NCBI GenBank assembly: GCA_031308135.1
Contig: JAHLJT010009436.1
Span: 120,629,608-120,693,607 of the forward strand
Origin: Acheta domesticus
Lineage: Eukaryota; Arthropoda; Insecta; Orthoptera; Gryllidae
DNA length: 64,000 bases
Reading direction: 5' to 3'
The notes under the pieces: model-generated
What the model saw: the letters and a program-made list of their open reading frames with translations, nothing else
What the model was told of the DNA's origin: nothing
Databases searched by the model: none
Shown: in pieces, positions 48,741-61,680 of the stretch
Numbering within the stretch: the stretch's first letter is position 1
Layout: each line of letters opens with the position of its first letter
Program-made: the position numbers and the translations under genes

Positions 48741-50600
48741 CCAGAGTCATGTGGCTGATTGTCTACCGCCCAAAGGCATTTGCCCAAGCCTGTTATTCAA
48801 GCTGATGGGAGAAAATCGTAAATTCAATTGAACAATACAGTTCGCAACACAGTTTCCATTCAAGTTATTTATATTCCTACAGCACACTTATCTGTCAACT
48901 TACAAGAATAAGCCCATGAGAAAGTAAGTAAATTTGGGAAATGTCAGGGTTGCGATACCGCTACTTTCTGTCTTTACGTATGTAAACAACACTCTTAAAA
49001 TATTGTGAAGTATATAATACTAATAGTGCAATAATACTGACCTTATTCACAGAAAACCCGAGCCTAATTCACACGTCTATAATATTATTAAATCTTAAGA
49101 GTACACCTTTCACACATGACAGTTCTATAATTAATCGCAGTTTCTTGGTCAGCTATCCCTCTCTCTCTCTCCCGGAATATTCCGCGCTCTCTGAGACTGG
49201 GCCTGTCTGCTGCGTTACAATAGCCCTTGCTGGCGAAGCCGCTCAGCGAACGCGGCTATTAAGCTCTGTTCCTGTACGCCTCGCTACCCGATTACGGCAA
49301 CACACAGCTCGGCTTTGCCGCATTGAGAGACTTCGTCAATGTTCTCTCACCCAACTACATAATAACACCCAAATAGTAAGCTGGCTATTTACTGCAAGGT
49401 TCACCAGGTTGTTTTAAGTTCACCACCTTTTTCAATATACTACGTAAAAATAATTTGAATCCAAAGCTAGAACTGAGCAAAAACGTGCAACTCTCGAAAT
49501 CGATATTTTAAAATGGTATTGTAAATTAACAAAATGAATTGATAATAGGGGCATGAAATTCGATGCAAATCTAATATTTCAAAAAGGTACATTAGAGCAA
49601 AACAAGTGTTTCACAAATTGTAACCCATTGATATACCTTCAGTAATCCACACGTCTGGAACACATTGAATTGCAATGAAAGCGCAATGAAAATAACCATT
49701 GAAAGTGAACAACGCAATGCGCAATACAAGTACGGAACATTTAAATTCTAATAAAAACATTGACATGACTAGTACTACTTGGAAACATTGTCATTTAAAA
49801 ATAGTCTCGCCAAAATTTTAAGTCATATTACTTTAAGAGACTCCATTTAATAAAAAATATTCCCTTCTTAAAGCAAAATTTTATTTAAAGAAATGAAGAA
49901 AATTTAACTTTCTCTCCTTCACGCACACTAACTTTTTGGTAACACAAAAATAGCAAAGAATTCCACGTTGTAGTAACAATTACATGCTTTCTAAAAGTAA
50001 TTAACATTCGTACGCAAATCGCTTTTATTGTTTTATTGCAAAGCGAATATATTTCAAATGTAGTCAAAATTTTCCAGCACTTTATTTTAACTCAAGCTGT
50101 CTTACACCTCCCGCACATATTTTCCCGAAAACGTAATTAAACCGCATTCCAATTCTCAAAGATACAAAAGAAATACATTACACACTGAAAAACTCTGAAG
50201 GTCCACGGGACTGCGCTGCAGCAACGACTTCTATCTTTCGATCACAAAAGAGCAAGGAGCCATCAAGAAACCGCCAGCATCGGGTGGGCAGAATAGCAGG
50301 CACTGCTGCCAACCAGCCACTATCGAACCGCTGACTCAGGAATGGAGACCACGTCCTCTCCGCACGCAAGACGTAGCGCGCAGCTCCGGCCGCTCGAGGT
50401 GTTGCTTCTTGCATGCAGCGAGGCCAAACACGATGGGGAGGGGCACGGGATGCTAAAAGGAGTGAAAGGGAGAATCCAAAAAATGTGAAGAGAAATTTGA
50501 TGAAATGCGAAACTCGACAGTAGAGGAAGATAGTAAGTTTCATGTAGTAAATGGATTGTTGTAAGAATGGAATTGCACAGGGTGAGAGACACAAATTCGG
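48741..50600. other. AT-rich intergenic DNA
   Basis: Small CpG patches at 49160-49330 and 50340-50460. Nothing recognised. Confidence 0.4.
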
Positions 50601-50992
50601 ATTCGATGGTGTGACGGTTAGCGTGCCAGACTGTCATACCCAAGTTCGCGGGTTCAAACCCGATCGAAGCCGTGGATTTTTAAGGGCGAAAAAATCCTTC
50701 GTACGCCTTCCGCGGAGGAGAAGTAAAGCCGGCTGGCCCATGTTAGTAGATTTACTTGCATGTAAAAGATCCTCAAGCCTAAATGACGCCTCTGAGCTAA
50801 ATTCAAATCGCCTGTTTCGTCGCCCGAGATAATACCTTCTTTCTCCGCTAGGTGAAAGGAGCGTAGCGAAATTTGCGTGGTCAGACGGAAGAGCGGGCCT
50901 GATGGCCCGAGTCTCGCCACGTAAAATTAACTATAACTATTAACTATAACTATATTAACTAACTATAACTATACTAACACGTAATGTTAACT
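50601..50992 (+). mobile_element. SINE with tRNA-Asp-like head
   Basis: 50601-50672 folds like a degenerate tRNA: gatggtgtgacggttagcgtg resembles the D arm and A box of tRNA-Asp, ctgtcat its anticodon loop, and gcgggttcaaacccg is a perfect T arm with B box. Near-complementary acceptor strands (ttcgat / atcgaa) flank it. The unrelated body contains the small palindrome cttccgcggag. The copy ends in (TAACTA)n-type repeats at 50926-50990. This is the normal layout of a full-length SINE. Confidence 0.75.
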
Positions 50993-52150
50993 ATAACAAA
51001 TGTAAAGAAAAAAATACGCACAGATAAGAGCAGACCTAATACTTGGAGAGAAAAAATAGTTACACACTAATGAAACACGATATAACAAACAGTACCGAAT
51101 ATAGAAACACCGCACTAGCACGTCAGGTAAGAGAACATACGCCTCGAAGATTGTGTAAAAAAATTGATTCGGTTAAATGATCCAAAAAAGAAATGATAAC
51201 AAAAAAGAAGAAAAAATAATGTATCATACAGAAAAATATTTAGAAAAATTAAAATTGTTGAAAAGTGTACGTATGAAAAATAGGTAAGTGTTCCGAGAAA
51301 GAAGAAGGCGTACGACAACAACAAAGGTACGAAACGAGAAGAATTTCCTTTTACCCCACCAGTACATCACCAGTACATCACACCAAGAGGAAGAGAACGA
51401 GTCATGGCTCTCTTTCGCTGAAGGCCTTCGCTTCTGTCCGCTTCCATTCACGAAGGCCTGGCTTCGATTTCACGGACCAGTTGGCTCAGTGGACGTGCTG
51501 CTGTCTGCTTCTCCGTTTCCTTCGAGTTATTGCACAGGCGATTCCAGAGATCGACTCATCGATTTGTTTCTTGAAAGAAGGTAAGCGGCGTACTACCAAA
51601 AACAAGGGTTTAAATGCATTAAGCAAGTGTCTGCATTCGTACATACTCTTCGTGAGGAAATTTTGGCTTAAATCAATATAAAAAGTCAGTGGTGAATATC
51701 GATGTTGGTCCTAAACTAGAAGCACAAAATTAAAGAAGTTCATATTTTATAACATTTCGAGTCTTTTGCGCATCCAAAACTATATTACGGTTTACAATCA
51801 TTCAGTTTAGATGGATTTCAAGGATAATATGCATAAATGGTTATCCCTTCATTACCCAGTATCTCAAGTAGGGTTCATGTGTAAATTCGCTCTGCTTTGG
51901 GGCAGAGAGGATCTATGGGCCACACACATCACGCTGTAGATCATAACAAACCAGAACAGAGAAACGGATGTATGGTAAGCAGCCGCACCCCTTACATCAC
52001 TCGGATAACTGTGAGCCAGAAGAGACCTTCAAAGCAAGCCTGACACACATATACGCAGGTGCGTATGTTCGCGGTTTCATAATTCTCCGAGAGACGACAA
52101 TGTTTACTCTGAAGAGATCCAAGGGCTACATATGCTGTATTTCCACCAAC
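50993..52150. other. Intergenic DNA
   Basis: A short direct repeat (accagtacatcac, about 51359 and 51370) and a donor-like gaag|gtaagc at 51578-51587. No gene is recognised. Confidence 0.35.
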
Positions 52151-52154
52151 GGCG

Positions 52155-52400
52155 TACGCCCAGTGCCGGGGTAACGGCTGGCTGGAGGGAGCCTCTGGTC
52201 GCGGCAGCGGCGGACAGCGCTCCGCCGACATCAGCGACCGTGAACACTGCTGCGATGCAATTGGGTTGCGGTCTGCGAGCGATGCGATTACTTTGCGGTG
52301 GAGTGTCTCTGCTGTCGGAGTGAGCGAGATGATTGTTGCTTGCGGAAATTACTCTCAACGCCTCCACGAAAGCATCCGGTTACTCGCGGAGCTTATCCGT
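52155..52400. other. GC/CpG-rich block
   Basis: Short block around gcggcagcggcggacagcgc. 52401-53265 is AT-rich with nothing recognised. Confidence 0.45.
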
Positions 52401-53269
52401 TGGCCGCTTTCAAAAACCTCTTGATGTTCTCACCGAGCATTTGCCGAGCTCGATAAAGTAATGTACACCACTGACTGAGAGAGCGATGTATTACATAATG
52501 GGACCGTAATAACGAAAAAGTGAAATAAAGATCATACATCTAAATAATGAAACTGACTCAATACAAATACATACTTAAAAATCTATACAATATCAGATAG
52601 TGTTTATTCAAGATCATGTACTTTCGTTGAGCGAAGATTGTACTAATGAGAAAGAAAAATAACACCGTTCATCCATCCTTGTATATTTTTCATGTAAATG
52701 TTTTTAAACACAATATTTTTAAAACAATATTTTCGTTACGTACACGTTCTGTACAACTATGGACACACACTGACAGATATTTAGAAACATCTGTATTCTT
52801 CCTGACTATGATAATAACTATCTTCTTTCAAATAATCTAAAAACAAAGCACGGATTTTTCAATTTTGGAAAAACTATAATGTCTTTGTTTCATAATTCCA
52901 AATAATATCTCCACCAGTATTCTGCAGTTCTGAATATTCAATCAGCTACTGGCGTTAATCAATATAAAAGGAAAATCGCTAATTGGCATCTTGTTTTGAG
53001 GATAAATAAGCTCGACAAATGGTTTTGAGGATAAAAATAAAGAATTGTTTGCAGAAACTCATTAGCCAAAAGGTCTAATCATGACGCAAAGAAGACCATG
53101 CCGTCCTATAATTCGATATACAAGCAGAATTCTTAAGAGAAAAGCAGATACTCTTGTCACCTACACGATTTTCGTAAAGAAATCTTTCAGCAGACTTACA
53201 GGTATGCTCATGATAGAGAGTGGGATTTTTGAAGACCCAGTATAAGACGAACCAGCTCTGGATGAGAGC

Positions 53270-53366
53270 ATGTCAGTCGAGACGCATCGCTCGCCGCAAG
53301 CTTTTCCCTATCCCACTCCACTCGCCCTCACGCGTGATGATTCTCCGGCTGAGGCGCCCGCGTTGG

Positions 53367-53397
<31 letters not shown>

Positions 53398-53815
53398 GTA
53401 ATTCCCTCGCCGGGGATCGAACGGTGAAGCGGAGCGCTAAGTCAATGCGATCCCGGAGGGAGGCGCGGCGCGGCACGGGACTGATACAGGAAAGGAGAGG
53501 AAAGGAATGGCGTAGCTCGCGAATGCGCGGGGGAGGGGGGAGCAAGAAGGAAAGCTGTTTTCGCCGCGACACGATATTCGCGTTAACTCAGCGCCTCAAA
53601 CGAGGCTCTTCATTCGACTGATAGCCGACCTACATGGGGATATTGCAAGTGCTCTTCGCCTACGACCGCCGACCCCGCCACCCGACAAAGCCGCGGCCAA
53701 CCTCCGCCCCCGCCCTGGCCCATCCCCCCCATCTCCCCTCCACCTAGCCCAACGTCACTCCACACCACACCACCCTGCCCCGCTGCCCCTTTATTTACTT
53801 CCTCCCCCGTGACCG
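53270..53815. other. GC/CpG island with GCC repeat and C-rich run
   Basis: 53369-53397 is (CGC)n, followed directly by ggtaattccc. 53690-53810 is a C-rich plus strand with many CCC tracts. 53816-54775 is ordinary sequence with nothing recognised. Confidence 0.6.
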
Positions 53816-54779
53816 TTTTAAGGGGTTCCGCTGGCATCCGAGCATCGCGAAGATTCGCAACGCTTTCTTCGTCTTGACGGCGAGGTCGTAGCCACGCAGC
53901 TCTACTGCTACTCGGAACGGATTGGTCGTTTTCTTTCGTTTAACGGAAATGAATATATTGTAAAGGCCAAAGCGATTTCTTTGATCGTGCAATGCGATCC
54001 GAAGAAGAACGGCGCCGGTTCTTTTCAGAGGAGCTACGTTTCGGAAAACGATCTGATCTAACTTCGACCTGACCTCGTTTACTTTTTCAGTGAGCACCTT
54101 CAGGCCACGTTACTTAAAGACGCCATTTTGCAAGCAATTTTGGCAAGAGCTGTAACTATGAACACTGAACGCTCAACGACGTAAATCTTTTCTGAGACGT
54201 AACACGACACTCTCTTCCTTCTTCTTTGTTTCCTTTTCATTAAAAAAATTCCTTTTCTGCTTTTCTTCCATTTGTGCTGATCGTGAAGTCAGACAAGAAA
54301 CAATAAGTAAGATGATAAGATTAACGGTTGCACGAGAAAAATAAGAAGGGAGTGAAATCCGACTATTTGTCATTCGTAATCTTCCCGGCATACAGTTAGT
54401 CGATAATCACCAGGAAGTCAAACGTCGAATAAAACGAAAAAATCTGAGATATTGGATTATTAAATAAATATACGTATGTGCTATAATAATCAATTTGAGG
54501 AACATAAGCTCTCGTCCTGTCAAACTTAAACCATCTTTGGACTCTAACAGCAGGATGATGTCCCTTTTCAAAAAAATTCATTTGAGACCGCAGAAAGTAT
54601 TACATTATTATACTTCGAATGAACGAAGGAATTAACCAGGAACTGCTATTATTTAACCATTTATGATTATTACCATTGCCATTTATGATTATTACCAAAA
54701 GACGAAGCAATTCGCGTTTGAAAGTGTCTACACACAGCGAGAGGCGAGGAACATGATCGACCTTCCGAGACTGGTATAC

Positions 54780-56180
54780 TACACGCGTTGCTCGCCTGAA
54801 AGTGAAGGGAAGAAGGCGATCGTCAAAGGCCGTCTCCGGCGCGAGAGTCCATGTAATCGGACTGCATCCAGAAGATCTCGCCTCCGGAGGGGCGGCGCGA
54901 CCGGTCACGACGGCCCTTGCTCCTTTTCGCGCGCGTCTCCGCTTCATTCACGGAGCGATGAAAGCGCCTGCACTCCCCCGCGGCGCCTTAGAAGCCGCTG
55001 AGAGCAGCTCCGGAGTGACGGGAAGAAATCGAGAGAAACCCCGGCGCCTCGCCCGTGTCCGGGGCTCGAAATAGGGGCCAGGGCCGAAGGCTGCGCCGGG
55101 GCCGCTCTCTCGCCTAGCGCCTCTGCCTCCCCGCCCCGCTCAGCACCCCTCCGCGCCCTCGCGTTGCTCGATTTCTTCCGGCGCGCTGTCCATTGCAATT
55201 CCAGGCTGCTCCGGGGCATCGCCGGCTCATCGCATCGCGGCTGGGGCAGCGGGGGCGGGGGTGGTGTTTGCTCGCCGAACGGCGCGCCGACCGCCCGACC
55301 CTTGGCACGCTACGGCGCCTTCGCACTTAACGCCTGCCGTCCGCACGACCGCCAGCGCCGGGGGCGGACACGGAGCAGTCACACTTCGCCCCCACCCTTT
55401 CCCTCACCCACTCGGCCGCTGCCGGAACCCGCCGACCGGCGGCTATAGATTGTAGGGACAGAGGCGGAAGCGGCGGGGCGAGCGGCAGGAACGGAGAGAG
55501 GCCACGAGAAGCGGGCCCCATCGAGCGCCGGGTATTCCAGGCACGTCTGCAATCTGTCAGCTCCAGCTTGCAACAGAATAAGCGAACCGTGAACAGCAAA
55601 CATGTCGGAAAATGCTCGCGGCCGGGAGAACAGAAGCCTGCGGGCGGGCGGGCAGGCGGGGGCCAGGCGAGGACAAGCGGGCGGCGGTGGCACACGCGGT
55701 CCGTCCTCCGTTCACCGCGCGCCGCCTCCGTTCCCGCTCGCCCGCCAGCCCGGCTATTACGCGCTCCGTGACCGCGGCGGCGGAGCCGGAGGCCGCCCGC
55801 AGCTGCCAATCACGCGCGCGTATTGGCGCGCGACGCCTGCGCGACGCGCCTCAATCCATCACCCGCGCTGAAAGGAACACGTCCGCGTCGCCGCCGCCCC
55901 GCCACCTCCGCTACTGCCGCCGGCGCCGCCGACTTTTTGCGCTTGTTATATTTCCGGAGTGGAGAGCCCCCGGGAGGCTCCGACGCCCCGAGACAACGCC
56001 GCAGCCTACGCCCTCACCATCGCCACCCCTCCACCCCCTCCTCTGGCGTCACGCCCCTCCCACTGGTTCCGCCCACGGCTCTTCTCAACGAGACCGCCCC
56101 TACGCATACTTCCTGGCTCTTCTGTGCGCACCGCCCTCCATCCCACTCCACCCTCTCGTCTTCACGCAGCAAATAGTTCC
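54780..56180. other. Largest GC/CpG region in the window
   Basis: About 1.4 kb of dense CpG with many overlapping open frames on both strands, none resembling a known protein and all rich in P, R, A and G. A pyrimidine-rich plus strand follows at 56010-56180. Size and CpG density make it the best promoter candidate. Confidence 0.5.
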
Positions 56181-56289
56181 TTGGCGACGGGATTTAATAT
56201 TGCATAGAAAAAAGAGGGGGACGCCCTTTTCTTTTTCTAGCCGCTGCTCCATAGCCATGAACATATATCACTCCGCAGGATAAATAAAA

Positions 56290-56610
56290 GATCGCAGCGC
56301 AGCCGCGTCATATTTGCGTGATTAACGACTCGGCAGCCGCGCGACGCTCCGATACGTCCGCAGGTCGCCGCCAGGCGGCAGCAGCGGCGCCGCGTGCCCG
56401 TCGGGCGAGAGGAGCGCAGAGTGCGGCGACGGAGTGGAGGCGATAGGCATCGCAAAAATGGGACTCTAATAAAGCGGAGAGGGGAGGAGGACAAAGCGAT
56501 GCCTATCGCTCGAGCTGCTGGCCGCTTCGCTTCGGGATTCAATTCTCGCCGGCGACGACTTCGCCGCGCAGTCGCGCGCGCAGTGCAAACAACGCCGTCT
56601 GCCAATGAAA
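56290..56610. other. GC/CpG island
   Basis: Contains two near copies of gcgataggcatcgc / gcgatgcctatcgc (56439-56452 and about 56497-56510) in inverted orientation. 56611-57060 is AT-rich with nothing recognised. Confidence 0.55.
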
Positions 56611-57059
56611 TCAATTGTAGAGATGGCGTTATGTGATTGTGCATTCTCCTTTCCGTAGAGCGCGCTACCTACCCACTCGTCTGAGCTCCTGCTGATTCTA
56701 TCTCCGGTACAAGAAAATAGACTACAATAAAGGAACATGCACATGTAAATATGCGTATTCTCGTAGAACGAAGTTCCTCTAACGGAATTACTGTAAACGA
56801 AACATCGTATTCAAGATTTTTCATATAAAATCAATAACTATCACATTTATAAAAACACTCTACTACAACTGTTGGGTGTACAATAAAAAGTGCAAACTTT
56901 TTCGTGTTTCTGTCGAGTTATATTAATATTCAAAGAACAGTAGGCCTTCATGACATTCTTTTCTTTCAAACTCCACAAATAAAAAACCTGGGCTGCTACA
57001 GAATGACTTTCTGTACAACTTAGTTTCCTTATATCTTTAGTACGTGCTAGCTTTCTCTC

Positions 57060-57790
57060 TGTGATATTTCTCTTGCAATTTTCAAAAATCCAGAGATGAT
57101 GACAATGAGACCAGCGCCATTCTTTAAAGAGCCCCTTGTTTTATCCGTGGAAAAAAATAAAGAAAAAAATTGGAGGTGTTTTTGAGAAAATGCATTGTTA
57201 ATAATTGCATTGCCTTCAAGCAGGAATTACAGGATAACTACTTCTTTTTCAAAATATGTACAAGACCTTCTGTAAAGATATGATTTCTTAGAACAAATTT
57301 CATTTAAGACAAAAATCTCCATCTTCAATATTGTAATTTTGCAATATTCCAAAATTTAGAGTTAACTAAAAATGGGACTAGCATTTTCTGTTTACTGTTC
57401 TTTGTCACACACGGGGAAAAAATAAATTTAGAGTCTTTAAATAATGTTTAATATTGAGAAAATGACCATTTAAAAATAGCGTATATTTCACACAAAATTA
57501 TGCAAAAATAACTCATATTTTTTTAAGAAAAACACTCAAATTTTAAAAATATTGTATCATTGAGGACCTGTTTTTGAAGAACAGATTTTATTAAGGACAG
57601 ATTTTTCTTCTATATTGTATCTATAAGAAAACGCCGAAAAAAACAGACTTTTGAAATTTTCGATAATTCAGAGTTAACAGTGAGATTCAGACCTATACCG
57701 TCTTCATAAGTGTGTTTCTCGCCATTCTTACAAGAAATTTAAAGAAAAAATTTGGAACAATTTTTGAGAAAATATTGAAAATCTTCCGGG
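57060..57790 (-). repeat. Cluster of three degenerate copies of the interspersed repeat, opposite orientation
   Basis: Blocks of the form (t)tttcaaaaatccagag (57081), ttgcaatattccaaaattta (57336) and aattttcgataattcagag (57656) each lead into a gagacc/gggac/gattca stretch. They match the reverse complement of 62190-62345 over up to about 200 bp. The spacing is 250-320 bp. Confidence 0.55.
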
Positions 57791-58085
57791 GGGCTAAATG
57801 ATAAGTACCCTCAAAATGTAAAGATTTTTTTAAGTCGTAGCGCGTTGTCATTTTAGATTGACCGAAGAATTATCATTTGCAGAAAATTCCTACGAATATT
57901 TTAGCCGCCATGTTGTTCACTGTTGAAGTGTGTACTTGCACAAAATGAACCCATAATTCAAAGAACTTCTTTTGAAATCATTAGTCGAAAATATACCTTG
58001 TTTTTTAGTATAAAAACATTAAAAGCATCATAAATCTAAATCTTCAGAAAAACGCTTTTGTCATGAGCCTTCAGTCGTTCTAAAT
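57791..58085. other. AT-rich DNA
   Basis: Nothing recognised. Confidence 0.4.
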
Positions 58086-58089
58086 GCAG

Positions 58090-58400
58090 ACTTGTCTCAA
58101 CCGCGCCAGTTGCTGCTCCCCTGACAATTGTGCGAGGGCGCCCCGAACGAAGCGTCCGCCGCCTTGACGTCTCCGGAAGCGGCCGCCGCCCGCGCGCCGC
58201 CAACTCCAGGAGCAGAGGCGGCAGCTTCCGCGGTCGCCGCTTGACGCTCCGTGCCGGGCGGCGCCAGGTCGCCGCCGCCGCCACGCACCGCCAGCGGAGG
58301 CCCCCGCCGCACGCCACCCGCGCGGCAGAACCAGCAGGAGAGAACGGCGCCAACAGCGGCGGTGCGCACCTCACGGAAGTTGCGGGTCGAAATGAATTCG
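58090..58400. other. GC/CpG island
   Basis: Dense CpG with frames open on both strands and no recognised product. 58401-58885 is AT-rich with nothing recognised. Confidence 0.55.
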
Positions 58401-58889
58401 TAAGAAGAGGAAACAAAACTACGGTGTACAAAGGAATAAATGCAACAATGCAGTTCGTCATGGCCATGGACGTTTCTCGCCTTTAAAATAAACGACGATT
58501 ATCAACATGACTACATAGCAAATGAAAAAAATATATTGGAGCAAAACTGGAACAAACATAAAAAAGAAATATTTGATCAAAGTGTTCATACGGTTATAAA
58601 AAATCTCATCACAAAATGTAAATTTAGTAGGTGATCAAAAACTACGAAAACGAAATCTAAAAGAAATGCAAAACCGAACTGAAACAATAAAAGGAAAACT
58701 ACAGTTATAAGAATTGACGAAATCCCCGAAAATGAAGTAAACACACAAATAAATAAATAACTGAAATTATTCATAAAAATGTTTCATTGACTCAGGTATT
58801 TCGTGCAGCTGATAAGTACGAAAATAATAAAAATGTATAGTGTTGATTGTAATGATAATTGCAACACGTTTCACCATTGGAGGAAAGAA

Positions 58890-59235
58890 TCGCTTCAATT
58901 GAGTGGGAAGGGTGCGGCCTTGCGCGCAGTGCGCCAGCGGTCGTCCAGCAGCCACTTCCGGTCGGTCCCGGAACCGCGGGTTCTCGCCACTCGGCGCGCA
59001 GTTCCTGGGCAGAAGTTGCGGGTCGCCAAAGTTCAGACCGTTTTACTGCCGACTTACAACCGCGTCGGGACCGGACACCCGGGCGGATGGACGATGGCCC
59101 TGAGCGTCCGTGGACACGGCCAAGGACCAAGGCCCAAAGCGCGCCCGGCGAAGGGGGAGCGATGCAACGGTGCAGATGGACGAATAGGCCAACGCAGGGG
59201 ACGATACACTCGGGTGTACTCCACTGAACGACACT
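58890..59235. other. GC/CpG-rich block
   Basis: Three long frames overlap on the plus strand and one on the minus strand; none is protein-like. 59236-59680 is AT-rich with nothing recognised. Confidence 0.45.
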
Positions 59236-59680
59236 TAAACGACCATTCACAGAGCGCAATATTCTCAATGTTATTTTACACAGTAGGCATTCAAAATAAT
59301 ACTTCAAGAAAGAAGTAGGCCTAGTTTAAGCGAACTTTAATTCTACATGGAAAGTCTTGTTTTTTTCACATTAATTGTAAATTTAAAGAACTATTAGTAT
59401 GTCCTCCCCTGAACTATTTGTGTAATCAATAATATGTTCTGTTTAAAAATACGTGTCCACGTCAGAATGTGACTTTCCCAACAATAGAAAAATTTACATA
59501 ATCTTTTATATACTAAATTATATTATTTTTGATTAAAACGTTCGTACCAATCAATGTAAGTATTGCATTTAAAAGCTCTAAACACATCTATACATAAGAT
59601 CTAAACAACTATCCTATAACATAAAAATGTGATTTACTCATCTATTTACAACTATTATTATCACACTCTCTGAATCTGAA

Positions 59681-60025
59681 TCAGTGAAATTGTCACCGAT
59701 TCAATCAGTGAGAGCCGAAGTCACTGATATCTTCAGTCGAAATGGGTAGTTTTGCTGACAATCAGCTAATATGCGAACCTTTTCATAATGACCGCCAGCA
59801 TTTCACTGGTCGTCAATGGCAATCACCATCGCTCGGTGATCGTTCAGTCGTCACGTTCAATTAATTGTCACAGATTTCACTGATTCAAACAGTGAAAATT
59901 CACTGATTCAAAAAGTGGAGCCAATTTTCACTGATTTGTTCAGTTCAATTCACTGTTTGTCAGTGGCAGTTTTGTAACTGACACCATCAGTGAATAGTCA
60001 CTGTCAATCAGTAGTTTTTCACCGA
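59681..60025. repeat. Cluster of TCASTGA motifs in both orientations
   Basis: TCAGTGA or its complement TCACTGA occurs exactly at 59681, 59705, 59721, 59878, 59900, 59928 and 59987, with further near copies (tcactgg, tcactgt, cagtgaaaa, tcaccgattca). The wider phrase is (t)tcactgattcaa(a). Confidence 0.75.
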
Positions 60026-60365
60026 TTCAGACTGAGAGAGCAAATGATGACAACTAAAACGTTGAAATCATTAAATATCTTGGTAATTTATTCACCTCTG
60101 ATCTGAAAAAACGCCACTGATCTTTGTACATGTTTCCCCAAATCACGGTTAAAAATTCGAGTGATAAAGAAACTATCAAATGCTTCTCAAGCAGAGCTGT
60201 AATGGCGTTTACCCGATGCTCGCTATTCTGCTTCGTTAACGTCGCCTTCCGGAAGGGAAACTCCACCGCGGACAACCCTGGCAATTCGTTCTTCACCCTC
60301 TTTCCATTCCTCGTCACCAGAGTTACAATTCCGGGCGCGAATAATTTTGCTAATTTCGAAAGACT
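60026..60365. other. Ordinary intergenic DNA
   Basis: Nothing recognised. Confidence 0.35.
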
Positions 60366-60369
60366 CGTG

Positions 60370-60800
60370 CTTCAGGCGCCGTCGCAGTCTCTCTGTGCTG
60401 CTCTTTTGCGAGAGAGCGGGCGAGCGCGGGGGCGGAGGAGAGCGGGACGCGAAGGGAGGTGTCTACCTGCAGCGGAGAGGCGGCGGCGGCAGCGCCCTCA
60501 GACGCCGGGAAATGAAGCGCCGCGGCGGTGGCCGGGGAAATTGGATCCTTGTTTCGGCGCTCTCGCCTGGAAGTCCCATTGTTAGCGATCCCGACGGCGC
60601 GCGCAGTAATTATCGATGACGCGGAAAGATAATTCAGCGCGAGAACGAAAGAGCCGACACGACGGGATCCGCGCGCCTACTCGGACGCCGAGCGCTCGAG
60701 CGGGTGGGCGGGCGGGCGGGCGAGGGAGGGACGCGTGAAGAGGGCAGATGAGCGCTCGAGCGGCGCAGGATGCTACCGAAGTCCTGCTAGGCTGATGGGA
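60370..60800. other. GC/CpG island
   Basis: Contains gagcgctcgagcgggtgggcgggcgggcggg (about 60698-60728 in part) and the repeated palindromic word gagcgctcgagcg (60689 and 60749). No product is recognised. 60801-61365 is AT-rich with nothing recognised. Confidence 0.55.
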
Positions 60801-61369
60801 TCCGTTGACGTCAGGCGATGAACGGTGCATTAAGCTGTTAGATGATTCTCGAGCTACCGCACGTCCATGCACGATGCTGCAAAATTATGTCAGGCAGAAA
60901 CCTGCGGCGCATTTAACAGGCTTTTAAATTTAATTATCAGGATTTTTTTACAAAGCATAAAACATACGGATCTCTTTCTTGCTTTCATAGTTATTGGGCA
61001 CAAACATTTGTTTTTTAAAATATTTTTATCAGATAATTCTGGGAGAAAAACACTATTTACGACGCATGAACTAGAATTTGATTTTCGTTGCGTATATTCA
61101 GCTTATTATTACATCATTGACTAAAATAGAAGTAAGCAATTCTCTGAAGCACTTAGGTCAACTTCAATTTTTTTCACACATTACAATCAAAATTATTTCC
61201 ATCTGTACCTCTAATTAAGAATTTCAAATTTCATCACCAATTGTCTCAACCCTTTCAGATTATAATACATAGTTATTATTACTCTCTTTTTTAAATAAGT
61301 GGTCTAACAATGTTTTATACACTCCACACGAAAGACGAAACCGGAGAGCCTCATTATACCACTCTATTC

Positions 61370-61680
61370 GTGCCTTTCACTCCGATCTCTCGTCCGTCAC
61401 AGTGCCTCTCTGGGCCTCGCGTTCGCCTGTTCAGCGGCAAGCCGTCCAGCCCGAGCCGCTCACCCGAATTCCGCTGACGAAACAGTATTGCGCGGCGCTC
61501 ATCTGCAGGATCCATTCCCGTGCCGCGCCATTAAACACAGCCGTTTCAATTAACGCGAACGTGCAATAAAAGTTTTCACACGTCGCCCTTCATCTCGCCG
61601 TCTGCGAGCCCGAAATTAGGCCGTAAATTACCGGCCAGCCCTCGCAAAGAGAGTCACGAGATGTGCGCCCGGCCATCTTC
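61370..61680. other. GC/CpG-rich block with AT-rich cores
   Basis: Embedded ccgtttcaattaacgcg (61542) and gtaaattaccggcc (61623) are homeodomain-type cores in GC-rich surroundings. No product is recognised. Confidence 0.4.

Noticed and set aside
50601..50672. Functional tRNA gene
   Set aside because: The anticodon stem does not pair and the sequence continues into a SINE body and tail, so it is a SINE head.
55612..56283. 223-codon plus-strand frame in the largest GC region
   Set aside because: Overlapped by several equally long frames on both strands; P/R/A/S-rich with no domain. It is a typical artefact of stop-poor GC sequence.
58792..59318. Two 171-codon frames on opposite strands over the same block
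   Set aside because: Mutually overlapping, no recognisable domain, and composition-driven.
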